A DNA stretch of 64,000 nucleotides from Gammaproteobacteria bacterium (GCA_017577615.1 PKRE01000005.1:62001-126000), one strand, 5' to 3'; shown: positions 1 to 8,631, counted from the first letter of the stretch. Notes: generated from the letters alone by a model not told the origin. Numbers and translations: made by a program.

Positions 1-1
1 C

Positions 2-676
2 CACGACGTGGCATTACAGAAGCTCCCAGTGACGTTCGCGATCGATCGTGCCGGGCTCGTCGGAGGCGACGGTGCCACGCATCAGGGGGCATTCGACCTG
101 TCCTATCTTCGTTGTGTACCGAACCTTCTCATCATGGCGCCCGCAGACGAGAACGAGTGTCGCCAAATGCTGTTCACGGCGGTGCAGTCGCAGATGCCCG
201 CTGCGGTTCGTTACCCTCGCGGCCAAGGTCCCGGTGTCGCCATCGAGAAGACCATGCGTGCCTTGCCCATCGGCAAAGCGCAGGTGCGCCGAGAGGGACG
301 AAGCGGCCTTGCCATCGTCGCGGTGGGCGCGATGGTCCCGACGTGCGAGCGAGTGGCAGCGACGCTCGATGCGACGCTGGTGAACCTTCGCTTCGTCAAA
401 CCGCTCGACGAAGAGCTTCTGCTCGAGATCGCCGCCACGCACCGCGCACTCGTCACGGTTGAAGAGAACGCTGTGGCCGGCGGCGCCGGCAGCGCGATTG
501 GTGAGTTGCTGGCCGCGCACCGGGTCGAGCTGCCGCTGCTGCACCTCGGTATTCCCGACCGCTTCATCGAGCACGGCTCGCGCGAGGATTGCCTCGCAGC
601 GGCGGGGCTGGACCTCGCTTCGATCGAGGCCGCCATCGCGCGTTGGTGGCGAGTGCCGGCTCGTGCCGCATCCTGA
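2..676 (+). CDS. dxs: 1-deoxy-D-xylulose-5-phosphate synthase, C-terminal part (5' end outside window)
   Basis: DXS joins pyruvate and glyceraldehyde 3-phosphate using thiamine diphosphate and starts the cytoplasmic MEP pathway to isoprenoids. The frame is open from the first bases of the window, so only about the last 225 residues of a roughly 620-residue enzyme are seen. They cover the end of the pyrimidine-binding domain, with the family block DRAGLVGGDGATHQG followed by MAPADENE, and the transketolase-like C-terminal domain (RYPRGQGPG, VTVEENAVAGGAGSA). A GTG at 8 is an internal codon and not a start. folE2 follows 156 bases downstream on the same strand. The identification is firm; only the missing 5' part is uncertain. 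Confidence 0.95.
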   Translation, partial: HDVALQKLPVTFAIDRAGLVGGDGATHQGAFDLSYLRCVPNLLIMAPADENECRQMLFTAVQSQMPAAVRYPRGQGPGVAIEKTMRALPIGKAQVRREGRSGLAIVAVGAMVPTCERVAATLDATLVNLRFVKPLDEELLLEIAATHRALVTVEENAVAGGAGSAIGELLAAHRVELPLLHLGIPDRFIEHGSREDCLAAAGLDLASIEAAIARWWRVPARAAS

Positions 677-785
677 GAGCGACCGCGGATCCGAAGCCCG
701 TGTTCGGCGCAGCCGGCCCCTCGCTCATATATTCGATTCACGACTCTGTTTCCGCGTCGCGCAGGGATCGCGGGGTGTCATGCTT

Positions 786-791
786 TATACT
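786..791 (+). promoter_or_regulatory. Candidate -10 box for folE2
   Basis: TATACT lies 41 bases upstream of the folE2 ATG and would give a leader of about 35 bases. No convincing -35 box sits 16-18 bases upstream, so this is a weak call. It would let folE2 be transcribed separately from dxs. Confidence 0.3.
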
Positions 792-832
792 GCCGTTGAT
801 CGCCGTCAGCGGCCTCTAGCCTCGGATCGTTC

Positions 833-1663
833 ATGGCCATTCGACCGTCCAACGCTCCCCCACCGACCGATGCGTCCATCGAGGACGTGCAGGCACGCAC
901 GGATTCGCGCCGCATTCCCATCAACAAGGTCGGCATCAAAGATGTTTACCACCCGGTTCGCGTCAAGGATCGTTCGGGCGGTGAACAACACACGGTCGCC
1001 AGCTTCAACATGTACGTCGCGCTGCCCCACAACTTCAAGGGCACGCACATGTCGCGCTTCGTCGAAGTGCTCCATCGCAACGAGCGTGAGATCTCGGTGG
1101 AGTCGTTCCGCGACATCTTGATCGAGATGACCGAGAAGCTCGACGCAGAATCGGGGCACATCGAGATGGAGTTTCCCTACTTCGTGATGAAGAAGGCACC
1201 GGTCTCAGGCGTCGAGAGCCTTATGAACTACCGCGCTTCGCTGATCGGCGAGTTCCACCACGGCCACACTGAGCTGTGGTTGAAGGTCGTGGTCGCCGCA
1301 ACGAGCCTGTGCCCCTGCTCGAAGCGCATTTCCAACTACGGTGCGCACAATCAACGTTCACACATCACGATCACGGCACGTATCGAGCAGCACATGTGGC
1401 TCGAGGAATTGATCGACATCGCCGAGCAGGAGGCCTCATGCGAGGTCTACAGCATCCTGAAACGGCCTGACGAGAAGTACGTCACCGAGCGCGCCTACGA
1501 CAATCCCAAGTTCGTCGAGGACATCGTGCGCGACATTGCCGTACGACTGAACAATGACGATCGTGTGCGCGCCTACGTTGTCGAAGCCGAGAACTTCGAG
1601 TCAATCCACAATCACTCGGCCTACGCGCTGATTGAGAAAGACAAAGACAAGGATAGGCTCTAG
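833..1663 (+). CDS. folE2: GTP cyclohydrolase I, type IB (FolE2)
   Basis: FolE2 converts GTP to 7,8-dihydroneopterin triphosphate, the first step of tetrahydrofolate synthesis, and also supplies the queuosine-type pathways. The 276-residue length is normal. Family signatures include the N-terminal block PINKVGIKDVYHPVRV, a central E-rich segment (GHIEMEFPYFVMKKAPVSG) and the metal/catalytic stretch CPCSKRISNYGAHNQRSH with its Cys residues. The ATG at 833 was chosen because the protein then begins at the usual variable N-terminus. FolE2 is the zinc-independent alternative to FolE and is often associated with zinc limitation in other bacteria; I see no Zur-like operator here. It faces the kinase gene, with a hairpin between them. 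Confidence 0.95.
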   Translation: MAIRPSNAPPPTDASIEDVQARTDSRRIPINKVGIKDVYHPVRVKDRSGGEQHTVASFNMYVALPHNFKGTHMSRFVEVLHRNEREISVESFRDILIEMTEKLDAESGHIEMEFPYFVMKKAPVSGVESLMNYRASLIGEFHHGHTELWLKVVVAATSLCPCSKRISNYGAHNQRSHITITARIEQHMWLEELIDIAEQEASCEVYSILKRPDEKYVTERAYDNPKFVEDIVRDIAVRLNNDDRVRAYVVEAENFESIHNHSAYALIEKDKDKDRL

Positions 1664-1685
1664 GCTGTAGGCCACTCCTTCGATA

Positions 1686-1719
1686 GGCTGGAGGCTGGAG
1701 ACTAGAGCGGCCTCCAGCC
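1686..1719. terminator. Intergenic hairpin between convergent folE2 and kinase gene
   Basis: GGCTGGAGGC at 1686-1695 pairs perfectly with GCCTCCAGCC at 1710-1719 over a 14-base loop. It sits between two gene 3' ends on opposite strands, so it could stop transcription in both directions. No U-tract follows on either strand. The flank also repeats TAGGCT/TAGGCC several times (about 1655-1690), which may be remnants of a short repeat. Confidence 0.5.
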
Positions 1720-1757
1720 AGAACCCCGCGACCCGAGCCCCGGGCCAGCAGCCCGCA

Positions 1758-3062
1758 TCACGATGCGCTCTGCAAGCGACTGATCAGGTTGCGCAAAAAG
1801 ACCTTGTTGAAGCGGAGCTGACAAGCGGCCGAGCTCTGCTCGAGCAATGTCGAGCTCACCTTCATCAGCGTGACAGGGGTGAGCGCCTTGATCGTCGCGA
1901 GGCGCTTGGCACCTTTCACATAACTCGTCTCTCCGAAGCAATCCCCTTCATCGAGCTGCCCGACGACGACGCCGCCTCGCATGACTGCGACACTGCCCGA
2001 AACGATGATGTAGAAGCGATCGTCCATCTCGCCCTCTTTGACGATCTCCTCGCCTTCGTCGTAGTTCTGCCAGGTACTTGCGCGCAGCACCTCCAGAATT
2101 TCGGCCTGCGAGAAGTCGTGGAAGAACTTGAGCGTGCGCAGAATAGAGAATTGCTCTTGGCGATCGATCTTGGCAGAGCTCTCGCGCAGCGCTTGGTGAA
2201 CACGCGTCAGGTCGGCAGCGAGCTCGAGCCCATTGCGATAGCGCTTCGCCGGATCTTTGTGCAACGCCTTGGCGACGCAGTTCTCCAGCATCTCTGGAAT
2301 CTCCGGTCGCAAGGTGTGAATGGGTTGCGGCGTCGCATAGACGATTTGGTGTAAGAGCTTGGAGAGATTGCTGCCCCGAAACGGACGATAACCGGTCAGC
2401 AGCTCGTACATCACGGCACCAAGCGAGTAGATATCGGACCGGTTGGTGATCTCGAGTGACTGCACTTGCTCCGGAGACATGTACGAAGGGCTGCCGGCGA
2501 TACCTTCGATGCGCGAGATCTCCGAATCGGACACCAGCGCGATGCCGAAGTCGATAATGCGCACGTCGTTGGCCTGGGTCAGCATCACGTTCGACGGTTT
2601 GATGTCGCGATGGATCACTCCCCGACTGTGAGCATAGTGCAGCGCTTTAGCGCACTTATACATAATCTCCACCACGTCATCGACGGGCAGGAGATTGTCG
2701 GGCTTGCAATAGGCCGAGAGCGTGCGCGCGCCGTGCACGTGCTCGGTGACGATGTAATAGCGACCGTTCTCCTCGCCTGCATCGTAGATCGGCAAGATAT
2801 TCGGATGCTGCAGCATGCCGACCATGTGGGCTTCCGAGAGGAACATCTTGCGCGTGACGCGCGCACGCTCCTCGTCGTGCAGCTCGAGGTTGTAAACCTT
2901 GATCGCGACGTCGCGCCGATAGTACGGATCGTGAGACAGATAAACGACGCCCGTGCTTCCTCGGCCAACTTCCTTGACGATGACGTACTTGCCAATGCGC
3001 TCGGGGACGCGCTGCTCGCGCGACGCAGGGCGCTGTACCATTTGGGCGCTCGGTGGGTTCAC
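1758..3062 (-). CDS. Ser/Thr protein kinase with C-terminal cyclic-nucleotide-binding domain
   Basis: A Hanks-type kinase domain occupies about residues 26-290: glycine loop GRGSTGVVY (33-41), VAIK with Lys55, HRDIKPSN with Asp153, DFG at 171-173 and a PSYMSPEQ activation segment. After a short helical link, residues about 310-425 form a cNMP-binding fold with the phosphate-binding cassette FGE...RLAT, so the Glu and Arg that usually hold the cyclic phosphate are present. No membrane segment is seen, so it should be cytosolic. The GTG start at 3062 is 22 bases after the pgpA stop, making it the last gene of the rib-nusB-thiL-pgpA run; an ATG at residue 8 is an alternative. Cyclic nucleotide control of kinase activity is inferred from the architecture. 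Confidence 0.9.
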   Translation of the reverse strand: MNPPSAQMVQRPASREQRVPERIGKYVIVKEVGRGSTGVVYLSHDPYYRRDVAIKVYNLELHDEERARVTRKMFLSEAHMVGMLQHPNILPIYDAGEENGRYYIVTEHVHGARTLSAYCKPDNLLPVDDVVEIMYKCAKALHYAHSRGVIHRDIKPSNVMLTQANDVRIIDFGIALVSDSEISRIEGIAGSPSYMSPEQVQSLEITNRSDIYSLGAVMYELLTGYRPFRGSNLSKLLHQIVYATPQPIHTLRPEIPEMLENCVAKALHKDPAKRYRNGLELAADLTRVHQALRESSAKIDRQEQFSILRTLKFFHDFSQAEILEVLRASTWQNYDEGEEIVKEGEMDDRFYIIVSGSVAVMRGGVVVGQLDEGDCFGETSYVKGAKRLATIKALTPVTLMKVSSTLLEQSSAACQLRFNKVFLRNLISRLQSAS

Positions 3063-3083
3063 GAGGTGATGACGATCGCTGGC

Positions 3084-3560
3084 TTACAGTAGAAGTCTCA
3101 CTGCGAGCAAGATCGCACCGGCGAACAGGCCCGCAAGGATGTCATCGAGGATAATTCCGAGGCCCCCGTGGAGACTGTGATCAGCCTCCCGGATCGGCGA
3201 GGGCTTGACGACGTCGAAAAAACGGAAGAGCACAAATCCAGCGATAAGCCAAGCGGGTTCTGCCGGAGCTGCCAACATCGTCACGGTATAACCTGCGATC
3301 TCATCCCACACGATCGCGCGGTGATCGTGCACACCCAGCTTGCGGGCGCTCGCTCCGCAGATATAGATCCCGCCCACGCATGCGATCAATGCGAAAGAAA
3401 GGTGGTAGACCCAGCCGAGCTGCGACAGGCACCAGACGATCGGCACTGCGATGAGCGTTCCAAAGGTGCCGGGCGCGTACGGTGCCAATCCGGCACCGAA
3501 ACCGAAAGCAAGCAAATGCACTGGATCGCGCAGCAGTGCGGGTCGCAGCGTATTATTCAT
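3084..3560 (-). CDS. pgpA: Phosphatidylglycerophosphatase A
   Basis: PgpA is an inner-membrane phosphatase that converts phosphatidylglycerophosphate to phosphatidylglycerol. The 158 residues match the family in size. The N-terminal FGAGLAPYAPGTFGT block is diagnostic, followed by VWDEIAGYTVTM and RFFDVVKPSPI, which carry the conserved acidic residues. Several hydrophobic stretches fit four membrane segments. It lies 36 bases after thiL, the same thiL-pgpA order as in Escherichia coli, and just before the kinase-cNMP gene. Confidence 0.93.
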   Translation of the reverse strand: MNNTLRPALLRDPVHLLAFGFGAGLAPYAPGTFGTLIAVPIVWCLSQLGWVYHLSFALIACVGGIYICGASARKLGVHDHRAIVWDEIAGYTVTMLAAPAEPAWLIAGFVLFRFFDVVKPSPIREADHSLHGGLGIILDDILAGLFAGAILLAVRLLL

Positions 3561-3596
3561 TGTTCTTGGAGCCTATGCCCGGATAATGACGCTAGG

Positions 3597-4559
3597 TCAG
3601 CGCAGTGCAAAGTGATCATAGCCGCTGCGCTCGAGCACGAGCTCCTGGTCGCCGCGAAAACACCGTACCCCAGGTTCGGCCGTGATGGTCCCGATGCGTG
3701 CGACCTCGACACCCGCGAGCGTGCCGGCGTGCAGCGCTGCCTCGTTCGCTGGCGTAACGGTAAACAACAGCTCGTAGTCGTCACCGCCAGTGAGCGCATA
3801 GCGAAGGCAAGTCGGCTCGTCAAAGCGTGCCTGCATGGCAGGCGAGCGGGGCAACGCCTCGACTTGCACGCGTGCACCGCAACCGCTCGCGGCGCAAAGC
3901 TTTTCGAGATCAGCGAGCAAGCCGTCGGACACATCCATTGCCGCGCTGGCGATCGTGCGCAATGCACGTCCGAGCGCGACCCGCGGCTCGGGTCGTAAGA
4001 AGCGGCTCTTTAGATGCTGTGCCGAACGGTCGGCAGCGGCATGAGCGCGGATCAGGGCGAGCCCTGCCGCAGCCTCGCCGGGCACCCCGGAGACATACAA
4101 CCCGTCGCCCGCCCGTGCCCCCGAACGCAACAGGTAGTGGTCGGGCTCTATCCAGCCGCCGACTTGTATCGTGACCACGAGCGGGCCGCGCACCGTATCG
4201 CCACCGATCAATGCGACTTTGTGTGCGTCCGCAAGCGCGAAGAGCCCGCGCGCGAACTGCTCGAGCCAGGTTTCATCCGCTTCAGGCAAGGACAGCGACA
4301 GAGACATCCAGGAAGGCTCAGCCCCCATCGCCGCCAGATCGCTCAGGTTCACCGCCAGCGCCCGGTGACCGACGTCCTGCGCCGGCGTGCCTGACGGAAA
4401 GTGGACACCCTCCACCACCGTGTCCATCGCAAGCACCAGCTTACGACCCGCAGGCACATTCAAGATCGCGGCATCGTCACCGATGCCGAGCGACACGTCA
4501 CTGCGCGCAGAGCGGCTGCCGAAATACTTGGCGATGATGTCGAATTCGCTGAGCGGCAT
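3597..4559 (-). CDS. thiL: Thiamine-monophosphate kinase
   Basis: ThiL phosphorylates thiamine monophosphate with ATP to give the active cofactor thiamine diphosphate. The protein has 320 residues, as is usual. It begins with the typical SEFDIIAKYF and carries GIGDDAAIL, the Mg-binding AMDTVVEGVHF stretch, LIGGDTVRGP, and in the C-terminal half MDVSDGLLADL and GGDDYELLFTV, all family hallmarks. It follows nusB by 29 bases in the rib-nusB-thiL-pgpA operon, a widely conserved proteobacterial arrangement. Confidence 0.95.
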   Translation of the reverse strand: MPLSEFDIIAKYFGSRSARSDVSLGIGDDAAILNVPAGRKLVLAMDTVVEGVHFPSGTPAQDVGHRALAVNLSDLAAMGAEPSWMSLSLSLPEADETWLEQFARGLFALADAHKVALIGGDTVRGPLVVTIQVGGWIEPDHYLLRSGARAGDGLYVSGVPGEAAAGLALIRAHAAADRSAQHLKSRFLRPEPRVALGRALRTIASAAMDVSDGLLADLEKLCAASGCGARVQVEALPRSPAMQARFDEPTCLRYALTGGDDYELLFTVTPANEAALHAGTLAGVEVARIGTITAEPGVRCFRGDQELVLERSGYDHFALR

Positions 4560-4588
4560 CGTCGGTTCGGGCGCTGACTACCGGGTCA

Positions 4589-5035
4589 TCACCGCTCCGC
4601 GGCGCGAAACTCGCGCGCTGCTCGATCCAGCACCGCATTCACGTACTTGTGCGCATCAGTTGCACCGAAGCGCTTGCACAAATCGACTGCTTCGTTGATG
4701 ACGACCCGATACGGTATATCGACCCGGTACTGCAGCTCGTACATACCTATGAGCAGAATCGCCGACTCGACAGGATCGAGCTGTTCGAGCGGCCGGTCCA
4801 GGAACGGAGCCAGTGCCGCGGTAATCGATTGGTGATGCTCGATACACCCACTTACCAGTTCTTCGAAGTGGTCGCGGTCTGCACCGGCTGACTCTTCGTC
4901 TTCCAGAAATTGTTGCTTGAGCTCTTGCGCGCTTTGCGCATTGAGCTGCCATTGATAGAGCGCCTGCATCGCGAGCTTGCGCGCAATGGAGCGTGCGCGC
5001 GTGCCTCGTGCAGGTTTGGGCTTCGGGGGCGACAT
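4589..5035 (-). CDS. nusB: Transcription antitermination factor NusB
   Basis: NusB binds boxA RNA with S10 (NusE) during rRNA antitermination. Starting at the ATG at 5035 gives 148 residues beginning MSPPKPKPARGTRARSIARK; the open frame runs 33 codons further upstream but those residues are unlike the family. The conserved block ARKLAMQALYQWQL is followed by the all-helical fold and ends with LCKRFGATDAHKYVNAVLD, close to the family's usual terminus. It lies about 130 bases after ribH and 29 before thiL. Confidence 0.92.
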   Translation of the reverse strand: MSPPKPKPARGTRARSIARKLAMQALYQWQLNAQSAQELKQQFLEDEESAGADRDHFEELVSGCIEHHQSITAALAPFLDRPLEQLDPVESAILLIGMYELQYRVDIPYRVVINEAVDLCKRFGATDAHKYVNAVLDRAAREFRAAER

Positions 5036-5164
5036 GACACTCGCGGACAAAAAGGTGAGCGATCGCGTTCGCGACGCTGCGGATCGTATGCACTCGTTCC
5101 GTGATGATAATCTGGTTTCGTTACCAAGCTGCATTCCCTGCAGACATGTACTGAGGGGGCGCGA

Positions 5165-5638
5165 TCAGCCCTCGATTCGGCGCAGCAAGTTGGCAAGCTC
5201 TATGGCGGTCAGCGCAGCCTCTGCACCTTTGTTGCCGGCCTTGGTTCCCGCGCGCTCGATTGCCTGTTCGATCGTCTCGGTCGTAAGCACACCGAAGGCA
5301 ACCGGCACGCCCGTGTCGTTTGCGACCCGTGCGAGCCCTGCTGCGCACTCCCCGGCAACATAGTCGAAGTGCGCCGTCGCACCCTTGATCACCGCACCGA
5401 GCGCGATGATCGCGTCGTAACGTCGGCTGAGCGCGAGCTTGCGCGCCACGACGGGCAAGTCGAATGCACCCGGTGCGCGCACAATCTCGATCTGCTTCTC
5501 GCTTGCGCCGTGGCGACGCAACGCATCCACGGCGCCGCGTACGAGCTGCTCGACCACGAACTCGTTGAAACGCGCCGCAAGAATCGCAAAGCGCAGCTCG
5601 CGACACTGCAGATCGCCTTCGACAGTCTTGATGTCCAT
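5165..5638 (-). CDS. ribH: 6,7-dimethyl-8-ribityllumazine synthase
   Basis: RibH condenses 3,4-dihydroxy-2-butanone 4-phosphate with 5-amino-6-ribitylaminouracil, the penultimate riboflavin step. From the ATG at 5638 the product is 157 residues, the normal size; the frame stays open 26 codons upstream without family similarity. Signatures are AILAARFNEFVVEQLV at the N-terminus, APGAFDLPVVA, ALGAVIKGATAHFDYVA and GVLTTETIEQA. It follows the RibBX gene by about 118 bases and precedes nusB. Confidence 0.94.
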   Translation of the reverse strand: MDIKTVEGDLQCRELRFAILAARFNEFVVEQLVRGAVDALRRHGASEKQIEIVRAPGAFDLPVVARKLALSRRYDAIIALGAVIKGATAHFDYVAGECAAGLARVANDTGVPVAFGVLTTETIEQAIERAGTKAGNKGAEAALTAIELANLLRRIEG

Positions 5639-5756
5639 AGGAACCAAAGGGTGCTGGATATAAATTCCTGGTTTACCCGCCGACCAGCTTGACAGTATAC
5701 CCGCACCAACACGCACCGTCTGGCCGGCTCCACCCGCGGTCGCTTCTGGGCGCCGC

Positions 5757-6896
5757 TCAGCTCACGTATCCGACGATCTCAAGGTCGAAACCGGACAGCC
5801 CCTGGAACTGCTTGGGAGCCGAAAGCACGCGCATGCGCGAGATCCCCAGATCCTTCAGGATCTGCGCACCGATGCCGTAGGTTCTGAGCACGCGGGTGCC
5901 GCTCGAGCTCGAAGACGCCGCTTGATCGCTACGGATCAGGGCCTGCACGGAGTCCATGACCTCCCGAGGCGACTCACCGGGACCGAGCACGATGATCACA
6001 CCCGAGGGCTCCTGTGCGATGCGCTGCATCGCTGCGCGAATCGGCAAGCCCAGCCCGCCATCGCGAATGTGCAGCAAGTCGCGCAATGTATCGGGCAAGT
6101 GCACACGTACGAGCGGAACGGCTCCGTCCTGCAGATTGCCGCGCACCAGCGCGATATGCACCGTGCGATTGACGTGGTCCTCATAGCAGAACATGCGGAA
6201 CGGACCGAACTCCGTGTTCACCGGGTGCTCCGCGATGCGCTCGATCAGGCGATCCTTCTCGAGTCGGTAACGAATCAGATCGGCAATCGTCCCGATCTTG
6301 AGCCCGTGCTCACGCGCAAACTTCTCGAGATCGGGTCTGCGCGCCATCGTGCCGTCTTCGTTCAGGATTTCCACGATCACGGCTGCAGGCTCAAGACCAG
6401 CGAGCCTCGCGAGATCGCATCCCGCCTCTGTATGGCCCGCACGCGTGAGCACGCCACCGGGCTGAGCCATCAGCGGAAAAATGTGCCCGGGTTGACGCAG
6501 ATCTTCCGGCCTTGCGTCACGTCGCACCGCGGCGCGAATCGTTTGCGCACGATCGTGCGCGGAGATGCCGGTCGTGACACCTTCCGCGGCTTCGATCGAC
6601 ACGGTGAAATTCGTGCGATGGTCCGCGTTCGTGTCGGAGACCATCAGCGGCAGTCGCAGTTGCTGGCAACGCTCGCGTGTCAGCGTCAAACAAATTAACC
6701 CGCGTGCGTAGCGGGCCATGAAATTGATGTCCTCGGCTCGCACGAACTCCGCGGCCATCACCAGATCGCCTTCGTTCTCGCGATCCTCGTCGTCCATGAT
6801 CACGACCATGCGACCGGCTTTGATGTCGGCGAGGATCTCCTCGATCGTGTTGAGACGCGTGCCCGGGCTCGAGCCAGTATCCGACCGAGAGCTCAT
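5757..6896 (-). CDS. ribB: 3,4-dihydroxy-2-butanone-4-phosphate synthase with degenerate GTP cyclohydrolase II domain (RibBX type)
   Basis: The first roughly 200 residues are a complete RibB: DDEDRENEGDLVMAAEFV, FMARYARGLICL and GHTEAGCDLARLAGL. They convert ribulose 5-phosphate to dihydroxybutanone phosphate. The remaining roughly 170 residues align in length with GTP cyclohydrolase II but lack its zinc cysteines and its catalytic block: where RibA has a Cys-rich segment and a YLRQEGRG-like motif, this protein reads RVHLPDTLRDLLHIRDGG and VIIVLGPGES. The second domain is therefore predicted inactive, as in proteins called RibBX, and a separate ribA should exist elsewhere. The ATG at 6896 follows AGAAGG and overlaps the riboflavin synthase stop by four bases. 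Confidence 0.9.
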   Translation of the reverse strand: MSSRSDTGSSPGTRLNTIEEILADIKAGRMVVIMDDEDRENEGDLVMAAEFVRAEDINFMARYARGLICLTLTRERCQQLRLPLMVSDTNADHRTNFTVSIEAAEGVTTGISAHDRAQTIRAAVRRDARPEDLRQPGHIFPLMAQPGGVLTRAGHTEAGCDLARLAGLEPAAVIVEILNEDGTMARRPDLEKFAREHGLKIGTIADLIRYRLEKDRLIERIAEHPVNTEFGPFRMFCYEDHVNRTVHIALVRGNLQDGAVPLVRVHLPDTLRDLLHIRDGGLGLPIRAAMQRIAQEPSGVIIVLGPGESPREVMDSVQALIRSDQAASSSSSGTRVLRTYGIGAQILKDLGISRMRVLSAPKQFQGLSGFDLEIVGYVS

Positions 6897-7507
6897 CTCG
6901 TCACCTTCTGTTCGTTGGATTGGTCGAGCAGGCGCTCGAGATAGCGCGCAATGATGTCGACCTCCAGATTGACCAAACACCCGATTCGGCACTCGCCCAG
7001 CGTGGTCACCGCGAGCGTGTGCGGAATGAGATTCACAGTGAAGCGATTCACATCGACTTCGTTCACCGTGAGACTGACGCCGTCCACCGTCACTGAGCCC
7101 TTACGCGCGATGTAACGTGCAAGCTCTGTCGGCGCTTCAAGGGTGAGCCGACGCGAGTGACCGTCCTCCTCGCTCGCCACGACGCGCGCCACGCCATCGA
7201 CGTGTCCGCTCACGAAGTGGCCGCCGAGTGGCTGCCCTGCCCCAAGCGCCTTCTCAAGATTCACGCGCGTGCCTGCGCGCCAGCGGCCGAGTGTCGTGAC
7301 CTCGAGCGTCGCACGGGAGACATCAGCGGTGAAGGAAGAGCCATCGATGTGCGTGGCGGTGAGACAGCAGCCGCTCACGCAGATGCTGTCGCCGATGGCC
7401 GTGTTTTTCAGATCGAGCGTGCCTGCCTCGATCGTCAGTTGCACACCGCCGTCTTTGGGTGTGATGGCGCGCACTGCGCCAATTGCCTGGATGATTCCGG
7501 TGAACAT
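6893..7507 (-). CDS. ribE: Riboflavin synthase, alpha chain
   Basis: This enzyme dismutates two 6,7-dimethyl-8-ribityllumazine molecules into riboflavin. The 204 residues show the expected internal duplication: the first lumazine-binding repeat starts MFTGIIQAIGAV and contains CVSGCCLTAT, and the second contains GHFVSGHVDG, VTVDGVSLTVNEV and the C-terminal NLEVDIIARYLERLL. The gene lies 20 bases after ribD and overlaps the RibBX start by four bases, so the enzymes are translationally coupled. The symbol ribC is used in some species. Confidence 0.95.
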   Translation of the reverse strand: MFTGIIQAIGAVRAITPKDGGVQLTIEAGTLDLKNTAIGDSICVSGCCLTATHIDGSSFTADVSRATLEVTTLGRWRAGTRVNLEKALGAGQPLGGHFVSGHVDGVARVVASEEDGHSRRLTLEAPTELARYIARKGSVTVDGVSLTVNEVDVNRFTVNLIPHTLAVTTLGECRIGCLVNLEVDIIARYLERLLDQSNEQKVTR

Positions 7508-7527
7508 GCTCGAGCGGAACGGTGCCG

Positions 7528-8631
7528 TTAGTCGCGGCGAAGAAAAGTCACTTTGAGGTCCGGACCGATCAGCTCGGCCCCCTGCACGCGGAATTGTAGA
7601 CTGTCCTCCAGCTTTTGCAGCGCCGGCAGATCGAACATCGGACGCGCGTCGCTTCCCAATACCCTTGGCGCGAAATACACCACGAGCTCATCGCACAGAT
7701 CGAGCGCCAGAAATCTCCCGGCGAGGCGCGGTCCAGCCTCGACCAGCACGTCGTTACACTCACGTCGTCCCAGCTCGACCATTAGCTGTTGCAGATCGAC
7801 TCGACCCGATTCGTCCAAAGGCAGGGTCACAACCTCGGCGACCGCCCGCAAGGGCTCGATGGAGGCAGGATCGTTCGCCCCAGTCGCGACCAAGACCGGA
7901 CCGCCAGAGCTGAAGATTCTGGCGCTCGCATTGATGCGCAGCCGACTGTCGACCACCACCCGCAACAGTGCCCGGCCAGCCATATCAATGCGCTCATCGC
8001 GCACGTTGAGCTGAGGATCGTCGGCGATGATCGTTCCGATCCCCGTCAGCACCGCGCTTGCAGAGGCGCGCAGGCGCTGCACGTCCGCGCGCGCTGCCTC
8101 GCTCGTGATCCAGCGGCTTGCGCCATTGGCAAGCGCGGTGCGTCCGTCGAGACTCGCACCCAACTTGACGATGAGCCGGGGCAGCCCTGTGCGCATGCGT
8201 TTAGCGAACCCCAGATTGAGCGCACGCGCCTCCTCTTCGAGCACGCCGACTTCGGTCTGGATACCCGCCGCACGTAGCTCTTCGATACCTCGGCCGTGGA
8301 CCTTCGGGTTCGGATCGAGCATCGCGCACACGACGCGTGCCACGCCCGCCCGAATGAGCGCCTGCGTGCACGGGGGTGTCCTGCCGGTGAAGCAATGCGG
8401 CTCGAGCGTGACGTAGACGCTTGCTCCGCGTGCAGCTTCGCCCGCTTGCTCGAGCGCAAGCACCTCCGCGTGGGCCTCTCCCGCTCGGCGATGCCAGCCT
8501 TCTCCGACGACCCGCTCGCCGTGCGCGATCACGCAGCCAACGCGTGGATTGGGATGGGTCGTGTAGCGACCGAGCCAGGCAAGCTCGATGGCACGGCGCA
8601 TGTGGAGAACATCGAGATCGGAAAGAGTCAT
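7528..8631 (-). CDS. ribD: Bifunctional diaminohydroxyphosphoribosylaminopyrimidine deaminase / 5-amino-6-(5-phosphoribosylamino)uracil reductase
   Basis: RibD performs the deamination and ring-side-chain reduction after GTP cyclohydrolase II. The N-terminal deaminase domain has the zinc motifs HAEVLALE and PHCFTGRTPPCTQALI, preceded by THPNPRVGCVI. The C-terminal reductase domain begins around residue 150 with LIVKLGASLDGRTA and contains GIGTIIADDPQLNVR. Starting at the ATG at 8631 gives 367 residues; the frame is open 11 codons further upstream. It begins 85 bases downstream of the nrdR stop, the common nrdR-ribD order. I looked for an FMN riboswitch in front of it and saw none. Confidence 0.95.
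   Translation of the reverse strand: MTLSDLDVLHMRRAIELAWLGRYTTHPNPRVGCVIAHGERVVGEGWHRRAGEAHAEVLALEQAGEAARGASVYVTLEPHCFTGRTPPCTQALIRAGVARVVCAMLDPNPKVHGRGIEELRAAGIQTEVGVLEEEARALNLGFAKRMRTGLPRLIVKLGASLDGRTALANGASRWITSEAARADVQRLRASASAVLTGIGTIIADDPQLNVRDERIDMAGRALLRVVVDSRLRINASARIFSSGGPVLVATGANDPASIEPLRAVAEVVTLPLDESGRVDLQQLMVELGRRECNDVLVEAGPRLAGRFLALDLCDELVVYFAPRVLGSDARPMFDLPALQKLEDSLQFRVQGAELIGPDLKVTFLRRD

Noticed and set aside
1655..1720. CRISPR or tandem repeat suggested by repeated TAGGCT near the folE2 end
   Set aside because: The repeats are six to seven bases long and irregularly spaced; only the 10-bp inverted repeat is clear.
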